This document shows, one piece after another, positions 45,891 to 56,773 of a stretch of 64,000 nt of DNA (position 1 is its first letter; each line of letters starts with the position of its first letter). The position numbers and the translations under genes are program-made. The notes below the pieces were generated by a model. That model searched no databases, was not told the DNA's origin, and saw nothing but the letters and a program-made list of their open reading frames with translations. This stretch comes from Turnera subulata (taxonomy: Eukaryota > Streptophyta > Magnoliopsida > Malpighiales > Passifloraceae). Location: positions 127,873-191,872 of the forward strand of contig JAKUCV010006825.1 in NCBI GenBank assembly GCA_028386065.3, written 5' to 3'.

Positions 45891-46159
45891 CATTGCCCCA
45901 TTCTCAATCCCACGACACGAAAGTCCGGAAATCAGGAAATGGAGATTACCAAGATGTAACATAGCACCCACTAACAAACAATCAATCTAGAACTGGAAAA
46001 ATTTCCATTCCTCAAGCAAATTCAATTGTAAGCCGCATAAATCTCTCTACAGTTAAATTTTTGTGAATAACAACGTATACAAGAATAACTGAACTAAACT
46101 AAACTAAACTAGCAACTCAGTAACAGTCAAAGAGTGCAACTACTTAATGGCCAACTAAG

Positions 46160-46462
46160 AAAACTTGAAGCTTTTGGGGTTATGGGCTACCCCATTTGTA
46201 CGAAGGATCGAATGGGTTCTGAAACTTAAGGGAGGAGAGTATCTATGAGTGAGTATATTGAACAAGACATCTTCAACAAAGAAGCCCTGCTTTTGGAACT
46301 AAACCCTGTTCACAAGAGGGCATCGTTTCTTGTTCACGGCCAGAAAGTTATTGCCGAGTCTTTTGTGATTCTTGAATACATTGAGGAGACCTGGAAACAG
46401 TGTCCACTTCGCCCAAGATCCTTGTGAGAGCCTTAGCTTGCTTCGGGGCTAAATTTATTCTC
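46160..46462 (+). pseudogene. Tau-class GST gene fragment (first of the cluster)
   Basis: The plus strand reads KLLGLWATPFVRRIEWVLKL, then a frameshift with an early stop near 46225. It then continues [34 protein letters not shown] and the end of exon 1 in broken frames to about 46462. The start codon is not evident, the catalytic Ser position reads Thr (WATPF), and no second exon is found downstream. It is the most decayed of the five GST copies. Confidence 0.8.
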
Positions 46463-47399
46463 ACAAACATTAACATAGTAAATACTTCAATGACTTGGAA
46501 TATATGGGATCAAATAAAACACTCTCTATTAAATACATTATGCAACGGTAGACTTTACCTTTATATGGGCATACAACTTTAGCTGCAATTAATAATTAAC
46601 AAACCACTAACTTATAAACTAGGTAAACTGGATAACTAATTCCAGTTCCTAATTGACTAGGTAATAAATAATCAGACCTAGTCTTTCTGGTGAGCAAATA
46701 AGCCTGCAAGACCCTAGTTTCCCTGAGTCTATTAGGGAAAATTAGGGAAGGATTTTTGTCTCTTATTCTAAATGAAACTAGGGATTGTTTGTATTAAATT
46801 GTGATATCCTCTAAATCCAATTTACTACTGGCCTTATATATTTCGTGAGAACGCAGCCTAATTACAAAGTACTACATGGAGAAGTTTCCTAACCTCGTAC
46901 ATAAATAAAGCAAATTTGTTATTGTTCATGAAATATAATTGGACCAAGTATTTGTGTGGTTTACAATAAGACTCGAGGCCTTAACAAGATCAACTACCTG
47001 GCGAAGTATCACTGCCTCGTGCATCTGCTAACAAAAGCCGAAACACCTATAACAGGATGGACTAGGGAGCTGCAAAGATGTGACAACCAATCTCGCGATA
47101 AGATCCTCGGTGTAGCCAAAATCAACCAAGACACATTGGAGGTGCTAGTGTGGATGTGGCAGCATGTATGTGGATCTCTCTGGGTCAGATCAATTTTTCT
47201 CGAAGAACAGTTTTTGGTAGGTAAGAGAAAAAATCTTAAGGCTAAAGGTGCACAAAAACCACGTTTATTTTTCTGTGATGGGTAGGTAGCGTGCGATATT
47301 CTGGTGCAAGCCCATGCCATGTCATTTCTCATGGACAATATATAAGGAGGGGAGTGATAAACAAAGTTGAAAAAAATAGAGTTACCTCAAAAAAAGCCT
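46463..47399. other. Spacer and promoter of the first intact GST gene
   Basis: AT-rich spacer with no gene. A TATA run (ACAATATATAAGG, about 47336-47348) sits 55-60 bp before the ATG at 47400. The phrase ATTCTGGTGCAAGCCCATGCCA near 47299-47320 is shared with the region upstream of the fourth GST copy (about 57578-57600), so it is part of the duplicated promoter. Confidence 0.5.
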
Positions 47400-48179
47400 A
47401 TGGCAACCAACGAGGTGAAGCTTTTGGGGCTGTGGATCAGTCCCTTTGTGCGCAGAGTAGAGTGGGCTCTCAAATTGAAGGGCGTTGGTTATGAGTGGAT
47501 AGAAGAAGATATCTACACCAAGAGCTCTCGGCTCTTGGGGTTGAACCCTGCCTATAAGAGGATTCCTGTGCTGGTTCACAACGGGAAAGCAATTCCTGAG
47601 TCGTTGCTTATCCTCGAGTACATCGATGAGACATGGAAACGGTGCCCATTCATGCCTCAGGATCCTTTTGAAAGAGCCATGGCACGCTTCTGGGCTAAAT
47701 TTGGAGATGAAAAGGTTATCTTTTTCTCTTCTCTTAGTACTGTTAGTTTAATCGAATTATACCCTTGTTGTCTGGTTATGATTAGTGCATTTTATGTTAT
47801 GAAGATATTTGAACCTGGGTACAATGCGCTCATGAGCGCACCAGGAGAGGAGAAAGAGAAGGCCATAGAAATGGCAATTGAAGGCTTGGAGAAGATAGAG
47901 CAAGAGCTAGAAGGGAAGCAGTTCTTTGGAGGGGAGAGCATTGGGTTCTTGGACATTGCACTGGCATGGATATCACACTGGTTGCCTGTATGGGAAGAAG
48001 TTGCGTCCATGAAGATTTTTGACAAAGAGAAATTTCCAAATACCAGGGCATGGGCGGACAGGATCCTCAGTCATCCTGTGATTAAGGATAGTTTACCACC
48101 AAGAGACAAGATGCTTGTTTTTTTCCAAGAACGAATCAAGATATTGAATTCTAAGCCTCGCGGTTGGATTCGATTCTAG
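47400..48179 (+). CDS. Tau-class glutathione S-transferase, copy 1
   Basis: Two exons, 47400-47714 and 47805-48179, give 229 residues. The tau class is cytosolic, dimeric and conjugates glutathione to herbicides and other electrophiles. The N-terminal thioredoxin fold starts [19 protein letters not shown] with the catalytic Ser at residue 14. The glutathione-binding [15 protein letters not shown] segment lies at about residues 64-78, and the single intron falls after AKFGDEK, as is usual for the class. The C-terminal helical domain reads [16 protein letters not shown] and [11 protein letters not shown]. The intron is 90 bp with no in-frame stop, so an unspliced message would encode a 259-residue variant with 30 inserted residues. 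The start was chosen at the MATNEVK codon, close after the TATA box. Confidence 0.94.
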   Translation: MATNEVKLLGLWISPFVRRVEWALKLKGVGYEWIEEDIYTKSSRLLGLNPAYKRIPVLVHNGKAIPESLLILEYIDETWKRCPFMPQDPFERAMARFWAKFGDEKVIFFSSLSTVSLIELYPCCLVMISAFYVMKIFEPGYNALMSAPGEEKEKAIEMAIEGLEKIEQELEGKQFFGGESIGFLDIALAWISHWLPVWEEVASMKIFDKEKFPNTRAWADRILSHPVIKDSLPPRDKMLVFFQERIKILNSKPRGWIRF

Positions 48180-49339
48180 GAGATTAGTAACTTGAAGATT
48201 TTAAAACTTGATTCATGGGTTTTAAAACTTGGAGTTTTCCAAGAACAGTACCCCGAGTCTTCAGTCTGCACCCTGTTTCTGATCCTCACCCCACAATAAG
48301 GAATTATTTGTACTCTTGAAGAAATGCTTATCTGCATCTCTTCAGCAACTGGTAGTAAATTTGTAGTTCTAGATCATTTCACGTTTACTGTTTTCTGCAA
48401 GATAGTTTCATTTGCTGCTCTCAATTTTATGGCCTTACTCCGTCCAAGGATAGTGGCGTTGTTTCGCAATCTCCTTGTTCATAAAATTCCTTCTTCCCAT
48501 CATTTTTTACGAAGCAATAATTTGTCATTGCTTGGAAAGAAAAGATTACAAACAATGAACATCTTCCAATGCAAAAAGGTGTACTAGCACAACATGCAAC
48601 ACTTCAAACATGAAAAATGGCAACTGCTATTTGCAAATTTTAGTAGAAAGTGTTATCGGGCCATTCTGTCATTGGGCCTAATTGGAACTTTTTGTCGAAA
48701 CTGTTCTGAAGTGATTGGGCCTAAGCCATTCAAGTAGAAGGCACTTGCAGTCGCAGGCCTCTCTATTCCGCGGTTAGATAATTCTTTTTCTCTAAAGGTA
48801 CAAAATATGCAGAAACGAGATGCATATGATATGATCAGATCTCCTGGTCTGCCACTTCCACGGAGAGAGTTGTGTGTACAGTACATAGTAAATCACAATC
48901 CACCGCAGTGAATGGGGTTCCTATTTTAATGCTGATGATGGCTACCCCAGCTAGCTTAATGTGGCTGAATTTTATTGAGACCTGGTAGTCGGAAATTTAG
49001 TCTTTTTGTGGGTATAAAGGGCATGAATGGTTATCTTTATCCTTGTCCATTTCGGCTCAGGTACTGGGTCACCATCCCTCATTGTAACAAAGCACTTTCA
49101 GTTAATTAATCAGCTGGGACTGGAAGCATACATAATCTAGGGGTAACCAAACAACCTAGGAAAATAAAGCAAAAAAAATTGGAAATGAAGTGACATACCA
49201 ATTACTATATACTCTTGGCGGTGTCTTTTTCTGCGATGAGAAACGCTCTAGACATCAACATTAGGAGGGAAGTGGTTTATATATAAAGAGGCTGGGAAGT
49301 GGTTTTAAACGAAAGAGTGTGAAAAAACAGAAAAAGTCT
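48180..49339. other. Spacer between GST copies 1 and 2, with the copy 2 promoter
   Basis: The first part is the 3' UTR of copy 1. From about 48950 the sequence is a close relative of the region upstream of copy 3 (about 55600-55740): both have TTTTTGTGGGTATAAAG, TTGTCCATTTCGGCTC and GGGTCACCATCCCTCAT in the same order. This shows a duplicated promoter. A TATATATAAAG run lies near 49280-49290, about 55 bp before the ATG. Confidence 0.5.
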
Positions 49340-50113
49340 ATGGACAACGAAGATGAGGTGAAGCTTTTGGGGATGTGGAGTAGCCCATTCGCGCGCAGAG
49401 TTGAGTGGAGTCTTAAACTGAAGGGCGTTGGCTATGAGTGGGTAGAAGAAGATGTCGTTCATACCAAGAGCTCCCGGCTCCTGGAGTTGAACCCTGTCTA
49501 TCAAAGGATTCCTGTGCTTGTTCACAACAGGAAAGCGATTCCCGAGTCATTGCTTATTATGGAGTACATTGATGAGACATGGAAACAGTGTCCACTCATG
49601 CCTCAGGATCCTTTCGAAAGAGCCATGGCACGCTTCTGGGCTAAATTTGGAGATGAAAAGGTGACGTTCTTTCTCTTACACTCGTCATATTGCACTTATT
49701 AACTGTTTATAGGTAATGTATTTTTCTTATGAATGAAGATCTTTGAACCTGTGTACAACGCGGTCCTGAGCCCACCAGGAGAGATGAAAGAGAAGGCCAT
49801 AAAGATGGCAATTGAAGGCCTGGAGAAGATTGAGGAAGAGCTAAGAGGGAAGCAGTTCTTTGGAGGAGAGAACGTTGGGTTCTTGGACATTGCACTTGCA
49901 TGTATATCATACTGGGTGCCTGTAATGGAAGAAGTTGGGTCCGTGAAGATTTTTGACAAAGAGAAATTTCCGATTACAAGAGCATGGGCGGACAGGATAC
50001 TCAGCCATCCTGTGATCAAAGAAAATTTACCACCAAGGGACAAGATGGAAGTTTTTTTCCAAGAACACCTCAAAATAATGAGTTCTAAGACTCATGGTTG
50101 GGCCCGGTTTTAA
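49340..50113 (+). CDS. Tau-class glutathione S-transferase, copy 2
   Basis: Exons 49340-49660 and 49739-50113 give 231 residues. Start [20 protein letters not shown] puts the catalytic Ser at residue 15. The thioredoxin fold, the [14 protein letters not shown] glutathione-site segment and the intron after AKFGDEK match copy 1. The C-terminal domain reads [20 protein letters not shown] and [11 protein letters not shown]. No frameshift or stop is visible. The intron is 78 bp and contains a stop, so retention would truncate the protein, unlike copy 1. The tau identity comes from the overall pattern and the intron position. Confidence 0.94.
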
Positions 50114-50855
50114 GAGATAACTGATTTGGCCCTTGTTTAATTGTTGGAGCTTGTTTTTTCCTCCAGGAACAGTTCCAGAAGAGTCCGTACTCTGTTTGTT
50201 TCTGATTCTCTTAACCACCAGAATAATGAATTTGCACTTGTAAAGAAAATGCTTTGCGGCATCTCTTCAGCAAGTTGGTTATAATATCAAAGAAACAAAA
50301 GTATAGAAATTATATTCTTACACGGACCCTCATGCCAAAGTAAGGCTTAGGAATGGATACCAGTTAGAACATTTACAAGAGTAAAGCCAGATAAACTCAA
50401 AATTCCAAAGCTCCCTTAAAACAGAATTGTGGATCACTAGCATCTTTAGGTTCCAGGTTGGGAATAAAGAGTATAGAGGGTGCTGCAACACTCAATGGAC
50501 GCCATGAAGTGCTAGAATTGAAAGTCAATGAACAAGAAAATTTGGCTTCCACTAGACATGTCCTGCGCTAATCCTCTACGGCTAGAAACAACCAACACAA
50601 AATTCAAAAGATTAGGCAAATCCAAAGAAGGCTTTCATGTTCTAGGCTAGTTGGAGTTGTTTTAGCTTAATCCAAGGTATTTAGAGTATTGAAAACACAA
50701 CATTCTAAGACTAGGGACACCAACCTTTATAGTTTTTTATGGTCCCTGGATCCAGATTATTGTTAAAATTTTTCTACCCTCCATCTACCCCACAGAATCA
50801 GGGAGACATGTTTAAGGGGAATGTAGGGGAATGAATATTAAAAAATTTCCTTTCT
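50114..50855. other. 3' flank of GST copy 2
   Basis: AT-rich spacer of about 740 bp that includes the copy 2 3' UTR. No gene or repeat is visible before the Copia duplication CCTAC at 50856-50860. Confidence 0.4.
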
Positions 50856-50860
50856 CCTAC

Positions 50861-53800
50861 TGTTGTTGTATGAGCAGAGACAAGGATATATTTTACTGAA
50901 ATACCTCATGCATCTCATGCAACTTTTATTGAATGCAACGTACAATATAAAACATATGAGCAGTTAGAACTGCTTTACAACTTCTTATCACCCCATAACT
51001 GGTGTAACTACTAATTAATATTATCTCCATAATAATTAAATAAAATAATATATAACTAATCAAAGTCAATATTTTAACACTCCTCCTTGACTTTGATTTC
51101 ACAAACTCCCAGTTGATTTCTTAGATACTCAAACCTAGCTTTAGGTAGAGCTTTTGTGAACAAATCAGCAAGTTGATTGTCTGTCTTGCAATGAATCAAC
51201 TGTATATCTCCATCCTTTTGAACTTCTCGTAAGAAGTAAAGTTTAATCTTGAAATGCTTTGTCTTTCCATGAAATACAGGATTGTTTGAGATAGAAATTG
51301 CAGCTTGGTTATCCACAAATATCTCTGTACTCATGTCTTGCTTCATCTGCAAATCTGTGAGTATTTTACGAATCCATAAGGCTTGATTAACAGCTTCAGT
51401 AGCAGCAATATATTCTGCTTCAGCAGTGGATTGTGCAATGATCTCCTGCTTCTTAGACCTCCAAGAAAATATGCCTGAACCAAAGCTGAAACAATAGCCT
51501 GAAGTGCTTCTCATGTCATCAATAGAACCAGCCCAATCACTATCAGAAAAACCATGCAACTGAAAATTTTCAACATGACTGAACTTAATTCCATAATCCA
51601 ATGTGCCTTTGATATATCTAACCACCCTTTTTGCAGCTGTAAAATGGATGTCACTGGCACAATGCATAAATCTGGACAATAAACTCACAGCTTGTGTAAT
51701 ATCTGGCCTGGTTGCAGTGAGATACATAAGACAACCAATAAGACTTCTAAATGTACCTTCATCTGCCTTTTTAGCCCCATCTTCTTTGGAAAATTTTTCC
51801 TTCAAATTCATTGGTGTGTCAACAGGCTTGCATTCCTCCATTCGAAATTTTTTCAGAATTTCTCTAGCATATTTTTGTTGGTAGACAAAAATTCCAGAAT
51901 GCACTTGCTTAATCTCCATCCCAAGGAAGTATGCCATCTCCCCAAGGTCTGTCATCTCAAAGACACTAGTCATTTCGACTTTGAATTTTTTGACCAGTTC
52001 TGAATTATTTCCTGTCACCAACAAATCATCAACATATAATGAAACAATAAGCAACTCAGAACCAACATGCTTTATGTACAAAGTGGATTCACTCAAACTT
52101 TTCTTGAAACCAAGTCCCAGCAAGTGTTCATCAATTCTGGAATACCAGGCTCTTGGTGCCTGTTTCAAACCATAAAGAGCTTTCTTCAGTAAATACACTT
52201 TGTCTTCATGCCCTTTCACAAGAAAACCTTCTGGTTGCTCAACAAATATTTCTTCCTGCAAAAAGCCATTTAAAAATGCTGACTTAACATCAAGCTGAAA
52301 AATCTTCCAATTTTTCTGTGCCGCAATTGCTAGGAGCATCCGGATGGTATCAAGCCTTGCCACTGGTGCAAAAGTTTCAGAATAATCAACACCATAAGCC
52401 TGTGCATAACCCTTTACAACAAGCCTTGCTTTGTGCTTATTCACAGAACCATCAGCATTGAGTTTGGTTCTAAAAACCCATTTAACTCCAATAGCAGCTT
52501 TGTGTGTAGGCCTTTCCACCAACTTCCATGTCTGATTTTTTTCAATCATTTTTATCTCCTCCTTCATTGCATCTATCCACTGTGGAGCTACTGCAGCCTC
52601 TTTGTAATTAGCAGGTTCACAAAGAGCAATATTGCACCTTTGATAAATATCAGAAAGCAACCTGGTTCCTCTCACAGGAGGGTCATCAATATTTTCCTCC
52701 AAAAATTCCATATTTTCTGGCATCTCTAAATTTTCATCAACTTTTGGCATCTGCATGTCATCACCAATATTCCAGTCCCACTCCTCATTTTCAAAGAAAA
52801 TAACATCTCTGCTCACAATAATTTTCTTAGAATGTGGCTGAAATATTCGGTAAGCTTTACTGACATCACTATAACCAACAAAAATACCAGGCTCTGATTT
52901 TTTATCAAGTTTATCTCTTTTTGCACTTGGTACATACACATGACATAATGCACCAAAAATTTTGAGATTTTTCAGGGAAGGCTTAAAACCATACCATGCT
53001 TCATACGGTGTAATTTGGTCAAGTGCCCTGGTAGGAAGTCTGTTTAACAAGAAAACTGCAGTATTTGCTGCTTCAGCCCAAAATTCCTTTGGCAAATTTT
53101 TATCATGCAGTAGACATCTGGCCATCTCCATAATTGTCCTGTTTTTTCTTTCACTCACACCATTCTGTTGTGGTGTATATGGTGCAGTGAGTTGATGGTG
53201 AATTCCTGCTTCATCACAAAAGGAATTAAATTGACCAGAATTATACTCAGTACCATTATCTGACCTCAGCATCTGGATTTTACAGCCACTCTGATTTTCT
53301 ATCCATGCCTTGAATTTCCAAAACACACCAGGAACCTCAGACTTGGACTTCAAAAAATAAATCCAACAAAATCTTGTAAGATCATCAATAAAAAGGATGT
53401 AATATTTACTCTCATTCAAAGAGAGAGTTTGTTGAGGCCCTGCAACATCCGTATGTATTAGCTGTAATTTTTTTGTAGCCCTCCAAGATGACTGAAAAAA
53501 TGGCAACCTGACTTGCTTCCCAAATTGGCACCCTTTGCAACATAACTGAGAGGCTTCAAAAAATGGCAAATCCCTTGCAAGATTTTTCTGCTGCATAAAA
53601 GTGAGACCCCTGTGATGAAAGTGTCCAAGACGCCTATGCCATAATTCAGCATTATTCACAGTTGCCGAAAATACAGCCTGTTCTTCATTACCGTCTTGTG
53701 TCTCCAAGGTCTCCAAGGAAAAACATTTTCCTTTCATTCCCACTTTTAGCACATCCTGACCATCAGCATCTTTGATGACACACATTTTTTCTTTGAATGA

Positions 53801-55293
53801 CACCTGATATCCTTTCTCAAGCAACTGACCAACACTCAATAAATTTTGGTCAATCTCAGGTACAAACAAAACATCAGAAATGATTTTAACTCCTGAAGCA
53901 CATCTAATAGCAACTGTTCCTTTTCCTTTGACAGAAATAAATTGGCCATTGCCAATTTTTACTTTAGAATTGACAGAATCATCAAGCTCTCTGAAAATAC
54001 CAGCATCATATGTCATATGATTTGTACAGCCACTATCAATTAACCAACTGTCACTAGAACAATTACCTGCATAACAACTGACCATAAAAAGTTGCTCCTC
54101 CTCTTTTTGATCAGCCATATGTGCTTCATCATTTTGATGTTGCTTGCCCTTACAATATCTGGCTATGTGTCCGGGCTGATGACATCTATTGCATCTAAAA
54201 TTTGGTCGCCACCAACATTTAGCCTCCTTGTGGTTTGATTTATTGCAGTACTGACATGGTGCAACACTGCCACCACTAGAAATTCCAGAATTTTGCTTCT
54301 CAAAATTCTTCTTAAAAAATTTATTCTTCTTCCCCTTGTTGTCTTGTTGTACTGGCATGGCAACTGGTAAGGCACCTTCAACATTTTTTCCTTGCCTTAA
54401 AATCCTTCTTTGCTCATGTGCTTGTAAAGCATTTTTCAACTCTGAAAGTGAAATGGTTGTCATATCCTTTGTTTCCTCCAAGGTTGAAATCTTGGATTCA
54501 TATTTCTCTGGCAAAGTCACCAAAATTTTTTCCACAATACGTCTATCAGAAACATCTTCTCCTAACATTCTCACCTTATTGCAAATTTCTTCCAACCTGT
54601 CAGCATACTCCCGAACAGTGTCTGTAGGCTTCATCTGCTGCATCTCAAATTCTCTTCGCAAATTCAAAATTTGCATCTTCTTGGTTCTCTCATCTCCTCT
54701 GAATTCATCCTGCAGAGCATCCCATATAGCCTTGGCAGAACTCAATTTCATTATTTTGTTAAAGATCTTCTCAGACAATGCTTTATGCAAACATGATTTA
54801 GCCTTACTGTCCCTTGTTTTCTTCTCTTTGTGGGTCTTGAGTTGTGCTACTGTGGGATTTGGTGGCAAATCATCTGCATTGAATTCTGCTTCTACTGCTT
54901 CCCAAAGTTCACAGGCTTCCAGATGAGTCTGCATTTTGATGGCCCAACTGTGGTAATTTTTTCCAGTAAACAAAGGTGGTAAAGAATGTTCTGTAGACAT
55001 TGTAGGTTTGTGTGTGGTTTTCAACTCACTCTCAGGTCCCTTAAGAATTAAAGCTCCGCTACCAATCTGTTGTTGTATGAGCAGAGACAAGGATATATTT
55101 TACTGAAATACCTCATGCATCTCATGCAACTTTTATTGAATGCAACTTACAATATTTATATTGTTACATATGAGCAGTTAGAACTGCTTTACAACTTCTT
55201 ATCACCCCATAACTGGTGTAACTACTAATTAATATTATCTCCATAATAATTAAATAAAATAATATATAACTAATCAAAATCAATATTTTAACA
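50861..55293 (-). mobile_element. Intact Copia LTR retrotransposon
   Basis: Short LTRs at 50861-51079 (219 bp) and 55068-55293 (226 bp) start TGTTGTTGTATGAGC and end TTTTAACA as read on the plus strand. The 5-bp duplication CCTAC flanks them (50856-50860 and 55294-55298). On the minus strand a primer site TTGGTAGCGGAGCTTT follows the 5' LTR (right copy), and a purine tract AAGGAGGAG precedes the 3' LTR (left copy). The interior is one continuous gag-pol frame with no stop. LTRs differ mainly by a short indel (ATATAAAACAT against ATATTTATATTGTTACAT). The element separates GST copies 2 and 3. Confidence 0.94.
51074..55000 (-). CDS. Copia gag-pol polyprotein, intact
   Basis: A single 1,308-residue frame begins MSTEHSLPPLF at 55000; an upstream in-frame ATG lies inside the LTR and is less likely. 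Gag (about 1-260, SWAIKMQTHLEACELWEAVE) is followed by two zinc knuckles (CQYCNKSNHKEAKC and CNRCHQPGHIARYC). The aspartic protease has DSGCTNHM at about residue 325. Integrase has an HHCC start (HRRLGHFHHRGL, CKGCQFGK) and core residues at HTDVAGP, LRSDNGTEY and QQNGVSERKNRT. Reverse transcriptase (from about 820) has GVKWVFRTKL, LDVKSAFLNG and LYVDDLLV. RNase H has DSDWAG and TAEAEYIA. The order PR-INT-RT-RH is the Copia order. All key residues are present, so it may be mobile. Confidence 0.95.
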   Translation of the reverse strand: MSTEHSLPPLFTGKNYHSWAIKMQTHLEACELWEAVEAEFNADDLPPNPTVAQLKTHKEKKTRDSKAKSCLHKALSEKIFNKIMKLSSAKAIWDALQDEFRGDERTKKMQILNLRREFEMQQMKPTDTVREYADRLEEICNKVRMLGEDVSDRRIVEKILVTLPEKYESKISTLEETKDMTTISLSELKNALQAHEQRRILRQGKNVEGALPVAMPVQQDNKGKKNKFFKKNFEKQNSGISSGGSVAPCQYCNKSNHKEAKCWWRPNFRCNRCHQPGHIARYCKGKQHQNDEAHMADQKEEEQLFMVSCYAGNCSSDSWLIDSGCTNHMTYDAGIFRELDDSVNSKVKIGNGQFISVKGKGTVAIRCASGVKIISDVLFVPEIDQNLLSVGQLLEKGYQVSFKEKMCVIKDADGQDVLKVGMKGKCFSLETLETQDGNEEQAVFSATVNNAELWHRRLGHFHHRGLTFMQQKNLARDLPFFEASQLCCKGCQFGKQVRLPFFQSSWRATKKLQLIHTDVAGPQQTLSLNESKYYILFIDDLTRFCWIYFLKSKSEVPGVFWKFKAWIENQSGCKIQMLRSDNGTEYNSGQFNSFCDEAGIHHQLTAPYTPQQNGVSERKNRTIMEMARCLLHDKNLPKEFWAEAANTAVFLLNRLPTRALDQITPYEAWYGFKPSLKNLKIFGALCHVYVPSAKRDKLDKKSEPGIFVGYSDVSKAYRIFQPHSKKIIVSRDVIFFENEEWDWNIGDDMQMPKVDENLEMPENMEFLEENIDDPPVRGTRLLSDIYQRCNIALCEPANYKEAAVAPQWIDAMKEEIKMIEKNQTWKLVERPTHKAAIGVKWVFRTKLNADGSVNKHKARLVVKGYAQAYGVDYSETFAPVARLDTIRMLLAIAAQKNWKIFQLDVKSAFLNGFLQEEIFVEQPEGFLVKGHEDKVYLLKKALYGLKQAPRAWYSRIDEHLLGLGFKKSLSESTLYIKHVGSELLIVSLYVDDLLVTGNNSELVKKFKVEMTSVFEMTDLGEMAYFLGMEIKQVHSGIFVYQQKYAREILKKFRMEECKPVDTPMNLKEKFSKEDGAKKADEGTFRSLIGCLMYLTATRPDITQAVSLLSRFMHCASDIHFTAAKRVVRYIKGTLDYGIKFSHVENFQLHGFSDSDWAGSIDDMRSTSGYCFSFGSGIFSWRSKKQEIIAQSTAEAEYIAATEAVNQALWIRKILTDLQMKQDMSTEIFVDNQAAISISNNPVFHGKTKHFKIKLYFLREVQKDGDIQLIHCKTDNQLADLFTKALPKARFEYLRNQLGVCEIKVKEEC

Positions 55294-55298
55294 CCTAC

Positions 55299-55983
55299 AA
55301 TAAAAATTATTCCTAAACAAGATTAAATTCAAATTCCCCTCCTTTCCTTCCCTTCTCCTCAATTCCCTTCCTGTAAGGAATATGCCGGCAAGACACCGGT
55401 GGGAAGAAAAAAAACGAAACAAGAACGATTTGGAGGGTAAGAATAAAAAGAAACAAGGTGCGGAATTTGGCCCAACCCAGTTATAACAAATCGGGTATCA
55501 TCAAAACTGAAAGTAGGTAGCGCCAAAAACATTCTGCTGCAATTTGCCTCAGCTTGAACCCACTCCTAATAACATGGGGTTAATAGTTTAATGCTGATGG
55601 CTACTGTAGTTTGGTACGAATGTGGCTAAGTTTTCCGTGTGACCTGGTGGTTGAAATTTATTCTTTTTGTGGGTATAAAGCACATCAATGGTCATCCTTG
55701 TCCATTTCGGCTCTGGTACGGGGTCACCATCCCTCATGGCTAGCCCTTTCAGTTAATCAGCTGGAACTCTGGAAGCATACATAATCTAGGGGTAAACAAC
55801 AACCAAGATACAAGTTAGAAAATGAAGTAAACAAAGCAAAAAATTAGAAAACGAAGTGACGTACCAATTAGTATATACTCTTGGCTGTATATTCCTTCTG
55901 TTGTCATATACTCACTGGACATCACATATAGGATATATGTATAAACAAGCAGGTTTTAGAAAAAAAAAAATCTCAAAAAGTCT
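55299..55983. other. Promoter region of GST copy 3
   Basis: AT-rich spacer; from about 55600 it repeats the promoter of copy 2 (TTTTTGTGGGTATAAAG, TTGTCCATTTCGGCTC). A possible TATA (GGATATATGTATAAAC) lies near 55930-55945. No gene is visible. Confidence 0.45.
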
Positions 55984-56773
55984 ATGGGAAACGAAGATCA
56001 GGTGAAGCTTTTGGGGATGTGGATTAGCCCTTTCTCACGCAGAGTTGAGTGGAGTCTGAAAATGAAGGGCGTTGGCTATGAGTAGGTAGAAGAAGATGTT
56101 GTCCACAAGAGCTCCGGGCTCCTGGAATTGAACCCTATCTATCGAAGGATTCCGGTGGCTATGCTTGTTCACAACAGGAAAGCAATTCCTGAGTCATTGC
56201 TTATTATGGAGTACATTGATGAGACATGGAAGCAGTGTCCACTCATGCCTCAGGATCCTTTCGAAAGAGCCATGGTTCGCTTCTGGGCTAAATTTGGAGA
56301 TGAGAAGGTGACTTTCTTTCTCTTTCTCTTAGCTTATATTATATTTGTCATATTGCACTTTTAATTATCTGGTTGCATTTATCTTATGAATGAAGATCCA
56401 TGATCCTGAGTACAATTCCATCATGAGCCCACCAGGAGAGAAAAAAGAGAAGGCCACAAATATGGCAATTGAAGGCCTGAAGAAGACTGAGGAAGAGCTA
56501 AGAGGGAAACAGTACTTCTTTGGAGGAGAGAACATTTGGTTCTTGGACATTGCACTTGCATGGCTATCACACTGGCTGCTTGTAATGGAAGACGTTGGGC
56601 CCGTGAAGATTTTTGACAAAGAGAAATTTCCAAATACCAGCGCATGGGCGGACAGGATACTCAGCCATCCTGTGATCAAGAATAATTTACCACCAAAGAC
56701 AAGATGCTTGTTTTTTTACCGAGAACGCCTCAAAATAATGAGTTCTAAGCGTCGTTTAATTATTGGGCTTTGA
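55984..56773 (+). pseudogene. Tau-class GST copy 3, inactivated
   Basis: Exons 55984-56307 and 56396-56773 follow the same plan as copies 1 and 2 ([20 protein letters not shown]..). Codon 34 is TAG (56083-56085) where the neighbours have Trp in YEWVEE. A 6-bp insertion near 56155 adds two residues before LVHNRK, and the C-terminal end is frame-slipped near 56690 (PPKTRCLFFY in place of the PPRDKM-type segment). The nonsense codon alone would truncate the protein to 33 residues. Splice sites look intact. It is closest to copy 2 by promoter and sequence. Confidence 0.9.

Noticed and set aside
42394..45894. CATT as a certain target-site duplication of the gag-protease element
   Set aside because: Only 4 bp match where 5 are expected, so it supports the borders but is not proof.
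47367..48179. Single 270-residue ORF across GST copy 1
   Set aside because: It reads through the 90-bp intron. Tau GSTs have an intron here and the spliced 229-residue product has the normal length.
51603..54926. Many plus-strand ORFs opposite the Copia polyprotein
   Set aside because: They are antisense shadows of a long intact coding frame with no features of their own.
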